Assembly: GCF_001632285.1 (NCBI RefSeq)
Contig: NZ_LWAH01000016.1
Span: 310,001 to 374,000, forward strand
Direction: 5' to 3'
Source: Moraxella catarrhalis
GTDB lineage: Bacteria; Pseudomonadota; Gammaproteobacteria; Pseudomonadales; Moraxellaceae
DNA: 64,000 nucleotides
Made by a program: the position numbers and the translations under genes. Under the pieces are notes generated by a model. The model ran no database searches. It saw nothing but the letters and a program-made list of their open reading frames with translations, and was not told the DNA's origin. This document shows positions 27,235 through 36,456 of the stretch, in pieces. Each line of letters begins with the position of its first letter. Position 1 is the first letter of the stretch.

Positions 27235-27389
27235 ACGACCTACCTCAATCACAAATCAAGCTTTTTATCAAAAAAGCTGGAAATAATAACTTAAAACACA
27301 AAAAAAGAAAATAATTTTTTTGTTAAAATGTCACACATTCAAAATACATTCAAACCGTTAAAAATGATATTGAATCAATTTACTGCAAT

Positions 27390-27420
27390 AAAAAGAGCGA
27401 TGACCAACACCGCTCTTTTT
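27390..27420 (-). terminator. Terminator between rpsA and ihfB
   Basis: On the minus strand, AAAAAGAGCGGTG and the matching CATCGCTCTTTTT form a hairpin with a short loop and T-rich tail. It begins about 27 bases after the rpsA stop, so ihfB probably needs its own promoter or readthrough. Confidence 0.85.
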
Positions 27421-27446
27421 AATAGGCTTAATCATATTCAGGACAA

Positions 27447-29120
27447 TCAACCTTTAAGCTGCTCACCGAAAATATCGCCAAGTGTTTTTGGCTGTGTTTC
27501 AGCTGCTGTATTAGAAAGCTCTTTAATGGCTTGACGCTCATCAGCTTCATCTTTTGCCTTGATTGATAGGCTAATATTGCGAGATTTACGGTCAACGCCG
27601 ACAATTTTAGCTTCTACTTCATCGCCAACGCTCAAGACTTTAGAGGCATCTTCGGTACGCTCACGAGCAATATCTGCAACACGCAAATAACCTTCAACTT
27701 CATCGGCCAAAGTAATCACCGCACCTTTAGCATCCACTTCTTTTACTGTACCTTTAACGATAGCACCACGATCATTTGATAGCAAGTATTCATTAAATGG
27801 ATCAGAGTTTAGCTGCTTAATGCCTAGGCTGATACGGTTTGCTTCTGCATCAACAGACAATACGACCGCCTCAACGGTATCACCTTTTGAGTAATTGCGG
27901 ATGGCTTCCTCACCAGACTCAGTCCATGAAATATCAGATAGGTGTACCAAACCATCAATACCACCTTCTAGACCAATAAACAGACCAAAGTCAGTGATTG
28001 ATTTGATGGTACCGCTGATTTTTTGACCTTTTTCATGGTTTTTATCAAACTCAGCCCATGGATTTGGCATGGTTTGTTTGATACCAAGGCTAATACGGCG
28101 ACGCTCACCATCAATCTCAAGAACCATCACATTCACCTCATCGCCCACTTGAACAACTTTTGATGGGTGAATATTTTTGTTCGTATGGTCCATTTCAGAG
28201 ACATGCACCAAACCTTCAATACCTTCAGCGATTTCAGCAAAGCAGCCATAATCAGTTAGGTTGGTTACACGCGCTTTGGTGATGGTACCCACTGGATAAG
28301 TTTGCTCAACTTCAGTCCATGGGTCAGCACCCAATTGTTTTAGACCCAAGCTAACACGGTTACGCTCACGGTCAAATTTAAGAACTTTTACTTTAAGGTC
28401 TTGACCGACTTCCACTGCTTCTGATGGGTGCTTGATACGCTTCCACGCCATATCGGTGATGTGCAATAGACCATCAATACCGCCTAAATCAACAAATGCA
28501 CCATAATCAGTTAGGTTCTTAACGATACCTTCTACTTCCATGCCCTCTTCTAGCTTGGCTAGTAGCTCATCACGCTCTGCTGAATTTTCAGCTTCCATAA
28601 CAGCACGGCGTGATACAACGATATTGTTGCGTTGTTTATCAATTTTAATGACTTTAAATTCAAGCTCTTTGCCTTCTAGGTGTGTCGTTTCACGAACTGG
28701 GCGAACATCTACCAATGACCCTGGAAGGAATGCACGCACTGAACCAATCTCAACAGTGAAACCGCCTTTAACTTTAGATGAAATAACGCCTTTAACGATT
28801 TCATCATTTTCGTGTAGTTGTTCAAGCGCACGCCAGCTTTCTTCACGCTTCGCTTTTTCGCGTGAAAGCACAGTTTGACCCATGCCGTTATCTACAGCTT
28901 CAACTACAACATCAATGCTGTCGCCTACTGCCACTTCAAGCTCGCCAGCTTCGTTTAAGAACTCTTCACGAGCAACGATACCTTCAGATTTAAGACCTGT
29001 ATCAACTGTAATCCAATCGCTGTCAATAGCAACGACCGTTCCTGAAATCACTGAGCCACGCTCAATGTTAAGACCTTGTTCTGATTGGCTTGCTTCAAAC
29101 AGTTCAGCAAATGATACCAT
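27447..29120 (-). CDS. rpsA: 30S ribosomal protein S1
   Basis: Binds mRNA on the small ribosomal subunit and helps start translation. The 557-residue protein is the full length expected for proteobacteria. It starts [11 protein letters not shown] and contains six S1 repeats of about 75-85 residues, recognisable by blocks such as [40 protein letters not shown] and [20 protein letters not shown]. The upstream frame extension to 29186 lies in the leader. AAGGTAAAT sits just before the ATG at 29120. The gene follows cmk after 233 bases that hold a promoter and a structured leader. Confidence 0.98.
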   Translation of the reverse strand: MVSFAELFEASQSEQGLNIERGSVISGTVVAIDSDWITVDTGLKSEGIVAREEFLNEAGELEVAVGDSIDVVVEAVDNGMGQTVLSREKAKREESWRALEQLHENDEIVKGVISSKVKGGFTVEIGSVRAFLPGSLVDVRPVRETTHLEGKELEFKVIKIDKQRNNIVVSRRAVMEAENSAERDELLAKLEEGMEVEGIVKNLTDYGAFVDLGGIDGLLHITDMAWKRIKHPSEAVEVGQDLKVKVLKFDRERNRVSLGLKQLGADPWTEVEQTYPVGTITKARVTNLTDYGCFAEIAEGIEGLVHVSEMDHTNKNIHPSKVVQVGDEVNVMVLEIDGERRRISLGIKQTMPNPWAEFDKNHEKGQKISGTIKSITDFGLFIGLEGGIDGLVHLSDISWTESGEEAIRNYSKGDTVEAVVLSVDAEANRISLGIKQLNSDPFNEYLLSNDRGAIVKGTVKEVDAKGAVITLADEVEGYLRVADIARERTEDASKVLSVGDEVEAKIVGVDRKSRNISLSIKAKDEADERQAIKELSNTAAETQPKTLGDIFGEQLKG

Positions 29121-29250
29121 TATATTTACCTTAAAAATTAGCCGTAGCCTGTCCAGCACAGTACGGTTCAAGTGATGTATAGTCATTAAGAAATGCTGGT
29201 TTTAAACTTAATGACAACACAAAAATATATTAAACCTGTTAATTATAGCA
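29121..29250 (-). promoter_or_regulatory. rpsA promoter and structured leader, possible S1 autoregulatory element
   Basis: An extended -10 element TGCTATAAT lies at 29250-29242 on the minus strand. It would give a leader of about 115 bases. The leader holds a perfect nine-base stem GTCATTAAG/CTTAATGAC (29215-29182, 16-base loop), then a second hairpin CCGTACTGT/ACAG-TACGG (29166-29142) with GGA in and beside its loop, then the ribosome binding site. In E. coli the rpsA leader also folds into hairpins with GGA motifs and is repressed by S1. The regulatory role here is an inference. Confidence 0.6.
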
Positions 29251-29353
29251 GATTATAATCCCAATAGATAGTATTTTTTATGTTTTATCTCTTAAATGAC
29301 AAACTTAAATGGCAAAGTCTTAATTAATAAAGTTATTTTTAGTCAGCATATCA

Positions 29354-30085
29354 TCATTCAGATAATTTTTGTTCTATAAACTGCATTGCTTCTTCAAAAA
29401 CCAAATCGGCTGACTTATCTGAACTATCAATCAATAACGCATCATCGGCAGGACGACTTGGGGCAACTGATCGATTTTCATCTCGCTCATCTCGTGCGAT
29501 GATATCCGCCAATATATCATCAAAATTTGCCTGTTTTCCTGCTTGAGTTAATTGAGTAACACGCCTTTTGGCACGAGCCTGAGCGCTTGCAGTGAGATAA
29601 ATTTTTGCATGGGCATGAGGAAAAATCACCGTACCCATATCTCGCCCATCTGCCACCAAGCCAAGCTTGTTATCTGCGATATTTCTTTGTAAGTCAAGCA
29701 GTGCTGAGCGTACTTTTGGAAATGCTGCAACAATAGAAGCATAGCCGCCGACAGTTTCATTACGGATATCATCACGCAATGGCTTTTTATCAACATAAAT
29801 ATCAATGGTTCGTGTTTTAGCGTTTGGGCAAAAACTTAAATGAAGCGACTGCACCAAATCAGATAAGGCAAGCTCATCAGGGGTGTTATCAAGTAATCCT
29901 GCTTGATAAGCCATCAGCCCAACAATACGATACAACGCACCGCTATCTAATAGCTCAAAACCAAAATGCTCTGCCAGCCGATAAGCCAGCGTACCTTTAC
30001 CCGCACCGCTTGGGCCATCAATGGTGATAATGATTGGTTTATCTGAATTTATCTGTAAATCAGTCATAAAATTGTGTTTTTTCAT
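29354..30085 (-). CDS. cmk: Cytidylate kinase
   Basis: Phosphorylates CMP and dCMP using ATP. The 243-residue protein has the P-loop ITIDGPSGAGKGTLAYRLAE, ELLDSGALYRIVGL, VADGRDMGTVIFPHAHAKIYLTAS and RDERDENRSVAPSRPADDALLIDSS, all standard for bacterial Cmk. A second ATG six codons in (MTDLQ) is an alternative start, and neither has a strong ribosome binding site. The cmk-rpsA order is widely conserved. Confidence 0.96.
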   Translation of the reverse strand: MKKHNFMTDLQINSDKPIIITIDGPSGAGKGTLAYRLAEHFGFELLDSGALYRIVGLMAYQAGLLDNTPDELALSDLVQSLHLSFCPNAKTRTIDIYVDKKPLRDDIRNETVGGYASIVAAFPKVRSALLDLQRNIADNKLGLVADGRDMGTVIFPHAHAKIYLTASAQARAKRRVTQLTQAGKQANFDDILADIIARDERDENRSVAPSRPADDALLIDSSDKSADLVFEEAMQFIEQKLSE

Positions 30086-30110
30086 AGATATGGTAAGGTA
30101 TGTTAAATTA

Positions 30111-30656
30111 TTAGGCTTGGGTTTTTAATGCTCTTTTTTCTTGGCGTCGCTGCCTAAAAAAACCACTCAATAAGGCACTACTTTTATCTGCCAAAAGTCC
30201 GCCATAAACACTTAAGTGATGGTTATAAAACACCTGTTCTGGTAATTTTAGCTGACTTACAACAACGCCAGCTTTCGGTTCAAATGCACCAAACACAACA
30301 CGGCTTATGCGAGCATGAATCAGCGCACCAAAGCACATCGTGCAAGGCTCTAGCGTTACATAAAGTATACAGCCTTTTGGTAGGCGATAGTTATTTAGCG
30401 TCTCACACGCCCGCCGTACTGCCACAATTTCAGCGTGTGCTGTCGGATCTTGGGTAGTGATTGGGCAATTATAGCCTTCACCTAAGATCCTACCCTCGTA
30501 TACAACCACTGCACCGACAGGAATTTCACCAAACTTAGCACCTTGTTTGGCAATCTCCAAAGCACGATTCATCATCTCAACATCACGCATCGACCAAAAG
30601 TGATACTGATCATAACTGATATTAGAATTATTAATGTAATGAAATGGCACTATCAT
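30111..30656 (-). CDS. tadA: tRNA-specific adenosine deaminase
   Basis: Deaminates A34 to inosine in tRNA-Arg. The catalytic domain has the zinc-binding HAE in TAHAEIVAVRRA and PCTMC in LEPCTMCFGALIHARI, plus MNRALEIAKQGAKFGEIPVGAVVV at the start. The frame opens with TTG right after ung; ATG at 30656 gives about 181 residues. A later ATG at 30590 (MRDVEMMNRALE) would give the more usual N-terminus, so the first 22 residues may not be translated. The C-terminal tail is basic, as usual for tRNA binding. Confidence 0.93.
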   Translation of the reverse strand: MIVPFHYINNSNISYDQYHFWSMRDVEMMNRALEIAKQGAKFGEIPVGAVVVYEGRILGEGYNCPITTQDPTAHAEIVAVRRACETLNNYRLPKGCILYVTLEPCTMCFGALIHARISRVVFGAFEPKAGVVVSQLKLPEQVFYNHHLSVYGGLLADKSSALLSGFFRQRRQEKRALKTQA

Positions 30657-30665
30657 ATTTGGCAA

Positions 30666-31373
30666 CTATTGAGGCAAAGCCCAATTGATCGGTGTTTTGC
30701 CATGGCGTTGCAAATACTCGTTTGTGCGTGAAAATGGTCGAGTGCCAAAAAATCCCCCACGATTTGCCGCCAAAGGTGAAGGATGGCTTGCGGTTAGCAC
30801 CAAGTGTTTTGATGTATCAATAAATCGACCTTTATGTTTTGCATAGCTGCCCCATAATATAAAAACCGTCTGGTCGGTATAATTATTAATGGCTTCAATG
30901 ACGGCATCAGTGAACTCCTCCCAACCTTGTTTTTGATGACTGCCAGCAAGACCTGCTTCAACGGTCAAGGTGGCATTCAGCAGTAATACGCCTTGCTTAG
31001 CCCAAAAGCTAAGATCGCCATGACGACTGATGGGCACGCCCAAATCATTTGATAGCTCTTTTAAGATATTTTGAAGGCTGGGCGGTTTTGGGATAAGTTT
31101 AGGTACCGAAAAAGACAACCCCATGGCCTGACCTATGCCATGATAGGGGTCTTGGCCTAAAATGACCACTTTAACTTGAGATAATGGCGTTAAATGAAAT
31201 GCGTTAAATATTTGATTTTTTGGGGGATAAATATTTTTTTGTTGATGATATTGCATCTTTAAAAAATCACGCAATTTATCCATATTTTCGCTAATCAAGG
31301 CAGGTGCAAGCGCCTGCTTCCAGTCATTGGGCAGCTGTACTCGCTCAAGAATGGCTTGTTGTTCTGGCGTCAT
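30666..31373 (-). CDS. ung: Uracil-DNA glycosylase
   Basis: Removes uracil from DNA. The 235-residue protein has the catalytic water-activating loop VVILGQDPYHGIGQAMGLSFSV, the FWAKQGVLLLNATLTVE block, and the minor-groove loop LTASHPSPLAANRGGFFG. It is the usual length for family 1 UDG. It lies between the GYF2-RDD gene (seven bases upstream) and tadA (about nine bases downstream), so the three are probably cotranscribed. Confidence 0.97.
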   Translation of the reverse strand: MTPEQQAILERVQLPNDWKQALAPALISENMDKLRDFLKMQYHQQKNIYPPKNQIFNAFHLTPLSQVKVVILGQDPYHGIGQAMGLSFSVPKLIPKPPSLQNILKELSNDLGVPISRHGDLSFWAKQGVLLLNATLTVEAGLAGSHQKQGWEEFTDAVIEAINNYTDQTVFILWGSYAKHKGRFIDTSKHLVLTASHPSPLAANRGGFFGTRPFSRTNEYLQRHGKTPINWALPQ

Positions 31374-31380
31374 GATTTTC

Positions 31381-32334
31381 TCACTTATCTGATTTTTTCT
31401 TAAATTTTACCTCAGATGCCTTCACAACAATAGTACCTGCCAATTTGTCATGCCAACCTTGTTTAATTGGGCTGCGTGCTGCCATGATATAATTAATCAT
31501 CAATAAAATCAGCGCCATATTAATGGCGATTGGCAGAGCACTTGCCAACTGATAGATAAAAAATAGCACGACAACACGCAAGACAAATCGCTTGAAAAAA
31601 TTTGGTTTTTCTAAAGTTTTTGTATCTACAGTACGAATGCCTGCGACCAGTTTACCAAATGACTGTGCTCGGACTATAATTAAGATAAGCTGAATGATTA
31701 AATAGGCAGCAATCAAAATGCTTGATAGTGTCATCGTTTGTGCAGGTATCTGCGTTGCCAATTCTTGGGCATAAGCCATGCGTGTCTCAAAATCGCCTGT
31801 ATTTAGTAGAACTGGATCAGGGTTTAGTGCCATAAACTGCTGTAAAAAAGGCATCAGTGCCAACATAAATAGCACAAAGTTAATCATCACCGCCATAAAT
31901 CTTGAACCAATGGTTGCCAAAACTGCCTGCGTATTCTGACTAATCGCCACATCAGATGTTCGACTGGACGACTGATCATTTGTATCATCAGACGGCTGAA
32001 CGGGTTTTTTACCATACAGCTCATCTACACTGATACGCTTAGGTTTATCGGTAGATTGGGTGCGATCAGAGTGAAAATCTACATTATCACCAAATCCTCT
32101 TGTTTTGGTTTTGTGCTGAATCTCAGCCAAAGTTGCTGGTTTAGGTGGTAGCGTACTATTGGGCTGATAATAGGATTGATTTTGGGTTAAGTCGCCCAAG
32201 CGTTGCCAAGTGGTCATTGGTGAGTGCCAAATCAAATCATCAAGCCGTACCTCACCAGATGCTAACATGGTATTAAGCTCTTCGAGTGTATACGGTCCTG
32301 CCTGCACTTGGTTTCTTGCCAAATAAATTTTCAT
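31381..32334 (-). CDS. GYF_2 and RDD domain membrane protein
   Basis: A 317-residue protein with an N-terminal GYF_2-type domain (about residues 2-55; MKIYLARNQVQAGPYTLEEL, LIWHSPMTTWQRLGDL), a polar linker of about 90 residues, and a C-terminal RDD domain with about four membrane helices (about 142-305; RFMAVMINFVLFMLALMPFL, GKLVAGIRTVD, GWHDKLAGTIVV). RDD proteins have been linked to ion transport in some bacteria, but the function here is unknown. The GYF_2 domain may bind peptides. It is the first gene of a likely RDD-ung-tadA transcript. Confidence 0.82.
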   Translation of the reverse strand: MKIYLARNQVQAGPYTLEELNTMLASGEVRLDDLIWHSPMTTWQRLGDLTQNQSYYQPNSTLPPKPATLAEIQHKTKTRGFGDNVDFHSDRTQSTDKPKRISVDELYGKKPVQPSDDTNDQSSSRTSDVAISQNTQAVLATIGSRFMAVMINFVLFMLALMPFLQQFMALNPDPVLLNTGDFETRMAYAQELATQIPAQTMTLSSILIAAYLIIQLILIIVRAQSFGKLVAGIRTVDTKTLEKPNFFKRFVLRVVVLFFIYQLASALPIAINMALILLMINYIMAARSPIKQGWHDKLAGTIVVKASEVKFKKKSDK

Positions 32335-32393
32335 AAATTACTCAATTAAAATAAATTCTTATCATCGAGCTATTGTAAACCAAAAGCCCAAAA

Positions 32394-32417
32394 TAAAAAA
32401 GACATGATCGCCATGCC
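32394..32417 (-). terminator. Terminator-like hairpin upstream of the GYF2-RDD gene
   Basis: On the minus strand GGCATG pairs with CATGTC (two G-T pairs) and is followed by TTTTTTA. No annotated gene lies between it and the ketoacyl synthase terminator 215 bases upstream. It could therefore end a small RNA or act as an attenuator in the RDD leader. Confidence 0.5.
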
Positions 32418-32632
32418 TTTTGTCTGTACAAATGTTTTTTGATTGCTTGATTGACGAAGCAACAAATCTTTTAACAAAATAGTATATTAGTAAAACTTAA
32501 TTATCGTTTGTGCTGGTAATCACCAAACCACTCAGCTACCTGAAGCGACTATCGTAAGGCATTGCCTTTGTAGGTGAGTTAATTGCCATTGATAGGTTTT
32601 GTAGGTTTGGACTGAATTTATGGATAAAATTT

Positions 32633-32662
32633 CAAAAGCATCTGATTAAATAGACGCTTTTG
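32633..32662 (-). terminator. Terminator after the ketoacyl synthase gene
   Basis: On the minus strand CAAAAGCGTCT pairs with AGATGCTTTTG (one G-T pair) around eight bases, then AAATTTTAT. It lies about 50 bases after the stop codon. Confidence 0.7.
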
Positions 32663-32710
32663 ATTGGTCTTGTTAATTAATATATCTTAACTTAATAATT
32701 AATTATAATT

Positions 32711-33856
32711 TTATACTTTTTTGAGTAATACCGATCCAATTGAATAACCAGCACCAAAAGAACACATTACGCATAGATCTTCGCTTTCAACACCGTCTTG
32801 AGTCTCATGGAACGCTACCACAGGGCTTGCTGAACTGGTATTGCCATATTCTGCAATGACAACAGGTGCAATGGATTTATCCGCATCTTTTCCAACGACC
32901 GTACGCAAAATCAAATCAATCATATTAATATTGGCTTGATGTAGCCACATACGCTTAATTTGATCGGCTGATAAGTTATTTTCGGTCAAATGTATGGTAA
33001 TGATTTCTGAAACTTTGGGGCAAACTTCACGGAATGCCTTACGCCCTTCTTGTAAGAAAAGCTTATCAGTAACTGGCTCTTTGATGTCTGCATACATTTG
33101 TGTATCTGCTGCCAAAAACTCGCTACGATCCATAAAACCGTACTCATTTTTAATATTGGCAGAAAATTGTGTGTATAGCTTACTGTCAAGAATTTCATAA
33201 CCTTTTGGGGTTGACAACTCCTCAACAATCGTCGCAGCCGCCACATCACCAAAAATAAAGTGGCTATCACGATTACGCCAATTAAGATGCGCTGAGGTAA
33301 TTTCAACATTTAGCACAGCGATTTTTTTGCCAAGCCCTGCTTTGATGCTGCCTACCGCTTGGGCAATGCCAAAAGTCGCCGCACTACAAGCCACATTCAT
33401 ATCATAAGCAAAGCCATGCTGCATACCGATGGCATGTTGAATCTCGATGGCGATGGCAGGATAGCAACGCTGGAAATTTGATGATGCACAAATAATACCA
33501 TCTAGGTCATCAGCCGTCAGCTTGGCACGATCCAAAGCATCTTTGAGTGCTGCTAAACCCATCTCTGCCATCACTGACAACTCCTCGCCAAGTTTGCGAG
33601 CAGGAAAAATAGGCGCCATGATTTTGGGATCTAAAATTCCTTTTTTATCAATCACATAACGAGATTTGATACCAGATGCCTTTTCGATGAATTCGCTTGA
33701 TGAGTGCTGAAGGGCCACCTTATCACCTGCTGCGATTGCCTTAGCGTGTTCGGCATTATAATTATCAACATAAGTATTAAATGCAGCCACCAACTCATCA
33801 TTGCTAATTTGATAAGCAGGTTTATAAAGACCGGTTGCCGTTAAATAAATTCCCAT
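32711..33856 (-). CDS. Beta-ketoacyl-ACP synthase III family protein
   Basis: A 381-residue FabH-type condensing enzyme. The catalytic triad is visible as Cys in DMNVACSAATFG, His in MWLHQANINM and Asn in EYGNTSSASPVVAF, with the C-terminal FGAGYSIGSVLLKK. FabH-type enzymes start fatty-acid chains from acetyl-CoA or condense other acyl-CoAs. The protein is longer than classic FabH (about 317 residues), with an extra segment near residues 30-60. It resembles the FabH2-type enzymes of Pseudomonas and Acinetobacter, which accept longer acyl-CoAs. It stands alone rather than in a fab cluster. The substrate is an inference. Confidence 0.87.
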   Translation of the reverse strand: MGIYLTATGLYKPAYQISNDELVAAFNTYVDNYNAEHAKAIAAGDKVALQHSSSEFIEKASGIKSRYVIDKKGILDPKIMAPIFPARKLGEELSVMAEMGLAALKDALDRAKLTADDLDGIICASSNFQRCYPAIAIEIQHAIGMQHGFAYDMNVACSAATFGIAQAVGSIKAGLGKKIAVLNVEITSAHLNWRNRDSHFIFGDVAAATIVEELSTPKGYEILDSKLYTQFSANIKNEYGFMDRSEFLAADTQMYADIKEPVTDKLFLQEGRKAFREVCPKVSEIITIHLTENNLSADQIKRMWLHQANINMIDLILRTVVGKDADKSIAPVVIAEYGNTSSASPVVAFHETQDGVESEDLCVMCSFGAGYSIGSVLLKKV

Positions 33857-34164
33857 AAATTACTCCTAGTCATCATTGGCTTAGCATGGATAAAACCCAT
33901 GGCATATCCTTTTGGTAAATTTTGAATCTCAATAATTTTATCACAAATAAATGTAACGAGTTGTAAAAATATACGCTTGTTTACATAAAATATTTGCCAA
34001 ATCAAAATAAATAATTAATTTTCAGTGAGTTACGATCATTTGACAAATTTCTTAAACATAACAACCCATATCACTTAAAAAACAAATTATCGTTAAATGA
34101 TAGCCAAGCCCCATATCCATGCTATACTACAAATTTGCCCTGATTGTTAAAGGAATATTTTATC
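33857..34164. other. Divergent control region of the ketoacyl synthase and argF genes
   Basis: About 308 AT-rich bases with no gene. On the plus strand TGCTATACT at 34120-34128 is an extended -10-like element about 37 bases before the argF ATG. I did not recognise a clear arginine-repressor box or other operator. Confidence 0.45.
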
Positions 34165-35088
34165 ATGAGCGTACGCCATTTTCGTAATCTTTTAGATATG
34201 ACGCCTGCCGAGCTTGAGGCTATCATCAGTCGTGCAAGTAAGCTGCGTCAAATGCAGCAGTGTGGCGAGATTTATCGTCCGTTTGTGGGGCGTACGCTTG
34301 GCATGATTTTTGAAAAATCCTCAACTCGCACACGCATCTCTTTTGAGGCTGGCATGGGTCAATTTGGTGGTCATGCCATCTTTTTATCGCCAAAAGATAC
34401 ACAGCTTGGTCGAGGCGAGCCTATCGAAGACTCCGCCAAGGTGATTTCAAGTATGGTTGATATCATCATGATTCGCACTTTTGAGCATGACAAGCTGGAT
34501 TTATTTTGCAAGCATTCGTCTGTACCTGTGATTAATGCGTTGACTGATGATTTTCATCCGTGCCAGTTGCTTGCTGATATGCAGACCTTTCATGAACATC
34601 GAGGCAGCATCAAAGGCAAAACTGTCACTTGGGTCGGTGATGGTAATAATATGTGTGCCTCTTATATTTTGGCAGCTCATCAATTCGGCTTTCAGTTGCG
34701 TGTGACAGCACCATATGGATTTGAGCCGAATCCTAAGCTCATCGAAGAGTATAGCCACTGCGTCACTTATGTTGAAGACCCTCAAGAGGCTGCCAAAGGG
34801 GCACATCTGATTACAACTGATGTATGGGCGAGTATGGGTCAAGAATCTGAACAAATGACGCGTGCACGCCGATTTGCTCCTTATCAGGTTAGCCCTGCCA
34901 TGCTTGATAAGGCTGATCCTGATGTTTTGTTCATGCACTGCTTGCCTGCCCATCGTGGCGAAGAAATCAGCTTTGATCTGTTAAACGATCCCCGTTCTGT
35001 GGTTTGGGATGAAGCCGAAAACCGACTGCACGCCCAAAAAGCACTGATGGAATTTCTTCTTAAAGATAAAATTAATTTAAGTTCATAA
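34165..35088 (+). CDS. argF: Ornithine carbamoyltransferase
   Basis: Forms citrulline from ornithine and carbamoyl phosphate in arginine synthesis. The 307-residue protein has the carbamoyl-phosphate motif [21 protein letters not shown], the ornithine-binding [17 protein letters not shown], the WVGDGNNMC loop, DVWASMGQE and the catalytic [12 protein letters not shown]. The ATG at 34165 has AAGGA upstream, and the earlier in-frame start is not needed. HPCQ and HCLPA mark it as an ornithine rather than an aspartate transcarbamylase. It could be catabolic ArgF/ArcB, but no arginine deiminase genes are present. Confidence 0.96.
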   Translation: MSVRHFRNLLDMTPAELEAIISRASKLRQMQQCGEIYRPFVGRTLGMIFEKSSTRTRISFEAGMGQFGGHAIFLSPKDTQLGRGEPIEDSAKVISSMVDIIMIRTFEHDKLDLFCKHSSVPVINALTDDFHPCQLLADMQTFHEHRGSIKGKTVTWVGDGNNMCASYILAAHQFGFQLRVTAPYGFEPNPKLIEEYSHCVTYVEDPQEAAKGAHLITTDVWASMGQESEQMTRARRFAPYQVSPAMLDKADPDVLFMHCLPAHRGEEISFDLLNDPRSVVWDEAENRLHAQKALMEFLLKDKINLSS

Positions 35089-35256
35089 ATTTAAATTCTA
35101 AATATCATGCCATGTCTTGATGACAACGACAAAACTTGGGGGTATATCTGTATAAAAGCAGATACAATGCTGACTTATGTCAGCGAATGACAGCCTTAAA
35201 ATCAATCAATCATTTGGCTTAGAAATTTTAACCCTAATTATCCATCATGTTTAAAA

Positions 35257-35285
35257 TTGTGGTGAGTTTTTGGTCGTGATATAAT
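35257..35285 (+). promoter_or_regulatory. Promoter of the L,D-transpeptidase gene
   Basis: TTGTGG, 17 bases, then TATAAT with an upstream TG (TGATATAAT). It lies about 30 bases before the ATG. An eight-base T tract (35294-35301) lies between it and the ribosome binding site. Confidence 0.65.
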
Positions 35286-35311
35286 AGCGTATATTTTTTT
35301 TAGGATTTATT

Positions 35312-36373
35312 ATGACATTAATTAAGCCTTTAAGCTTAGTAATGATAAGCTTACTAAGCATCGGCATTGCCCATGCCAATACTGATGGCGATATTATCTC
35401 AGGCGAGGTCATCGTCCCAACCCAAACCGATGATACTGTCATTAACAGTATCGAGCAAGGGGGTAAGCGTACAACAATACACAATTTGGACGAATACGCT
35501 CGTCGTGTCAATGAGTCGCTATGGACACAAGACATGAAAGTCAATACTGCCATGACCGTAAAAATGCAAGTATTGCTTGACTGGAATCACGCCTCCCCTG
35601 GCCCTATTGATGGTGGTTGGGGCATGAATTCAAAAAAAGCATTAATGAATTTTCAAAAAATCAAGGGGCTTGAGCCAACGGGTAAAATGAACCAAGCTAC
35701 TTGGGATGCGTTAAACCAAAATATTGCGACCAATCAACCTGTTTTGGTCAGTTATACCATTACCGAAGCTGATGCTAAAGGTCCTTATAAAACCCTACCC
35801 AATGATGCAGAATCTCGTTCAAAGTTAAAAGCTTTAGGCTATGAAAGTATTCAAGAGATGCTTGGTGAAAGGTTTCATATGGATGTGGCATACCTAAAAA
35901 AACTCAACCCAAATAAACGCTTTGTTGCTGGCGAAAGCATTACGGTTATTAATACTGGCAAGCCATTTGAAGGCGTTGTTACTCGTGTGGTTGCTGATCG
36001 TAAAGATAAGATTTTATATGCTTATCATGAAGACCAGCTTGTCGCCACTTACCCAACAACGGTTGGCGGTGAGGCAAGTACAACACCAGGCGGTAAGTAC
36101 AAAATCATCAATAAAGTTAAAATGCCAACTTATAAGGCCACCGTCAATCGTGATGATGAAGACAACAAAGTCTATTATTTACCACCAGGACCAAACAGTC
36201 CTGTCGGTGTGGTTTGGATGGGATTAAATAAACCCAGCTATGGTATTCATGGTTCGCCCATACCAGAGGGCATTAGTCGTCAATCGTCGCTGGGCTGCAT
36301 TCGCCTGACCAATTGGGATGTGCTAGAATTGGTCGCTGTCATCGAAAATGGTGCGACGGTTGAGATTCGTTAA
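35312..36373 (+). CDS. L,D-transpeptidase with peptidoglycan-binding domain
   Basis: A 353-residue periplasmic enzyme that cross-links peptidoglycan or attaches proteins to it. A signal peptide (LSLVMISLLSIGIAHA, cut near residue 23) is followed by a PG_binding_1 domain (about 60-130; LLDWNHASPGPIDGGWG, NFQKIKGLEPTGKMN). A LysM-like segment (about 140-210; SYTITEAD, LGERFHMDVAYLKKLNPN, AGESITVIN) leads to a YkuD catalytic domain (about 215-353). The active site is GIHGSP with the His and SSLGCIRLTN with the nucleophilic Cys. AGGATTT precedes the ATG. The gene stands alone and ends at a two-way terminator shared with the FadL gene. Confidence 0.93.
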   Translation: MTLIKPLSLVMISLLSIGIAHANTDGDIISGEVIVPTQTDDTVINSIEQGGKRTTIHNLDEYARRVNESLWTQDMKVNTAMTVKMQVLLDWNHASPGPIDGGWGMNSKKALMNFQKIKGLEPTGKMNQATWDALNQNIATNQPVLVSYTITEADAKGPYKTLPNDAESRSKLKALGYESIQEMLGERFHMDVAYLKKLNPNKRFVAGESITVINTGKPFEGVVTRVVADRKDKILYAYHEDQLVATYPTTVGGEASTTPGGKYKIINKVKMPTYKATVNRDDEDNKVYYLPPGPNSPVGVVWMGLNKPSYGIHGSPIPEGISRQSSLGCIRLTNWDVLELVAVIENGATVEIR

Positions 36374-36390
36374 TTTTTTAACCAACTAAT

Positions 36391-36421
36391 AAAAATAGCT
36401 TGAAAATTCAAGCTATTTTTT
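36391..36421. terminator. Bidirectional terminator between the L,D-transpeptidase and FadL genes
   Basis: AAAAATAGCTTGAA and TTCAAGCTATTTTT form a near-perfect stem with A and T tails on both sides. It serves both convergent genes. Confidence 0.88.
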
Positions 36422-36456
36422 ATATTTAGGACATTTTTGTATGATTTAGCATGAGA

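Larger units (their letters stand above)
32335..32710. other. Intergenic region with two terminator-like hairpins
   Basis: This 376-base stretch lies between the ketoacyl synthase gene and the GYF2-RDD gene, both on the minus strand. It holds hairpins at 32633-32662 and 32394-32417 (listed separately). A TATACT element lies near 32480 on the minus strand. No open reading frame with a ribosome binding site was seen. The part between the hairpins could be a long leader of the RDD gene or a small RNA. Confidence 0.4.

Noticed and set aside
34501-34953. Minus-strand open frame of 150 codons
   Set aside because: It is antisense to argF, with no start signal or motif.
35294-35301. Eight-base T tract before the L,D-transpeptidase as a phase-variable switch
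   Set aside because: It is short, lies in an AT-rich leader between promoter and ribosome binding site, and tracts of this length are common here by chance.
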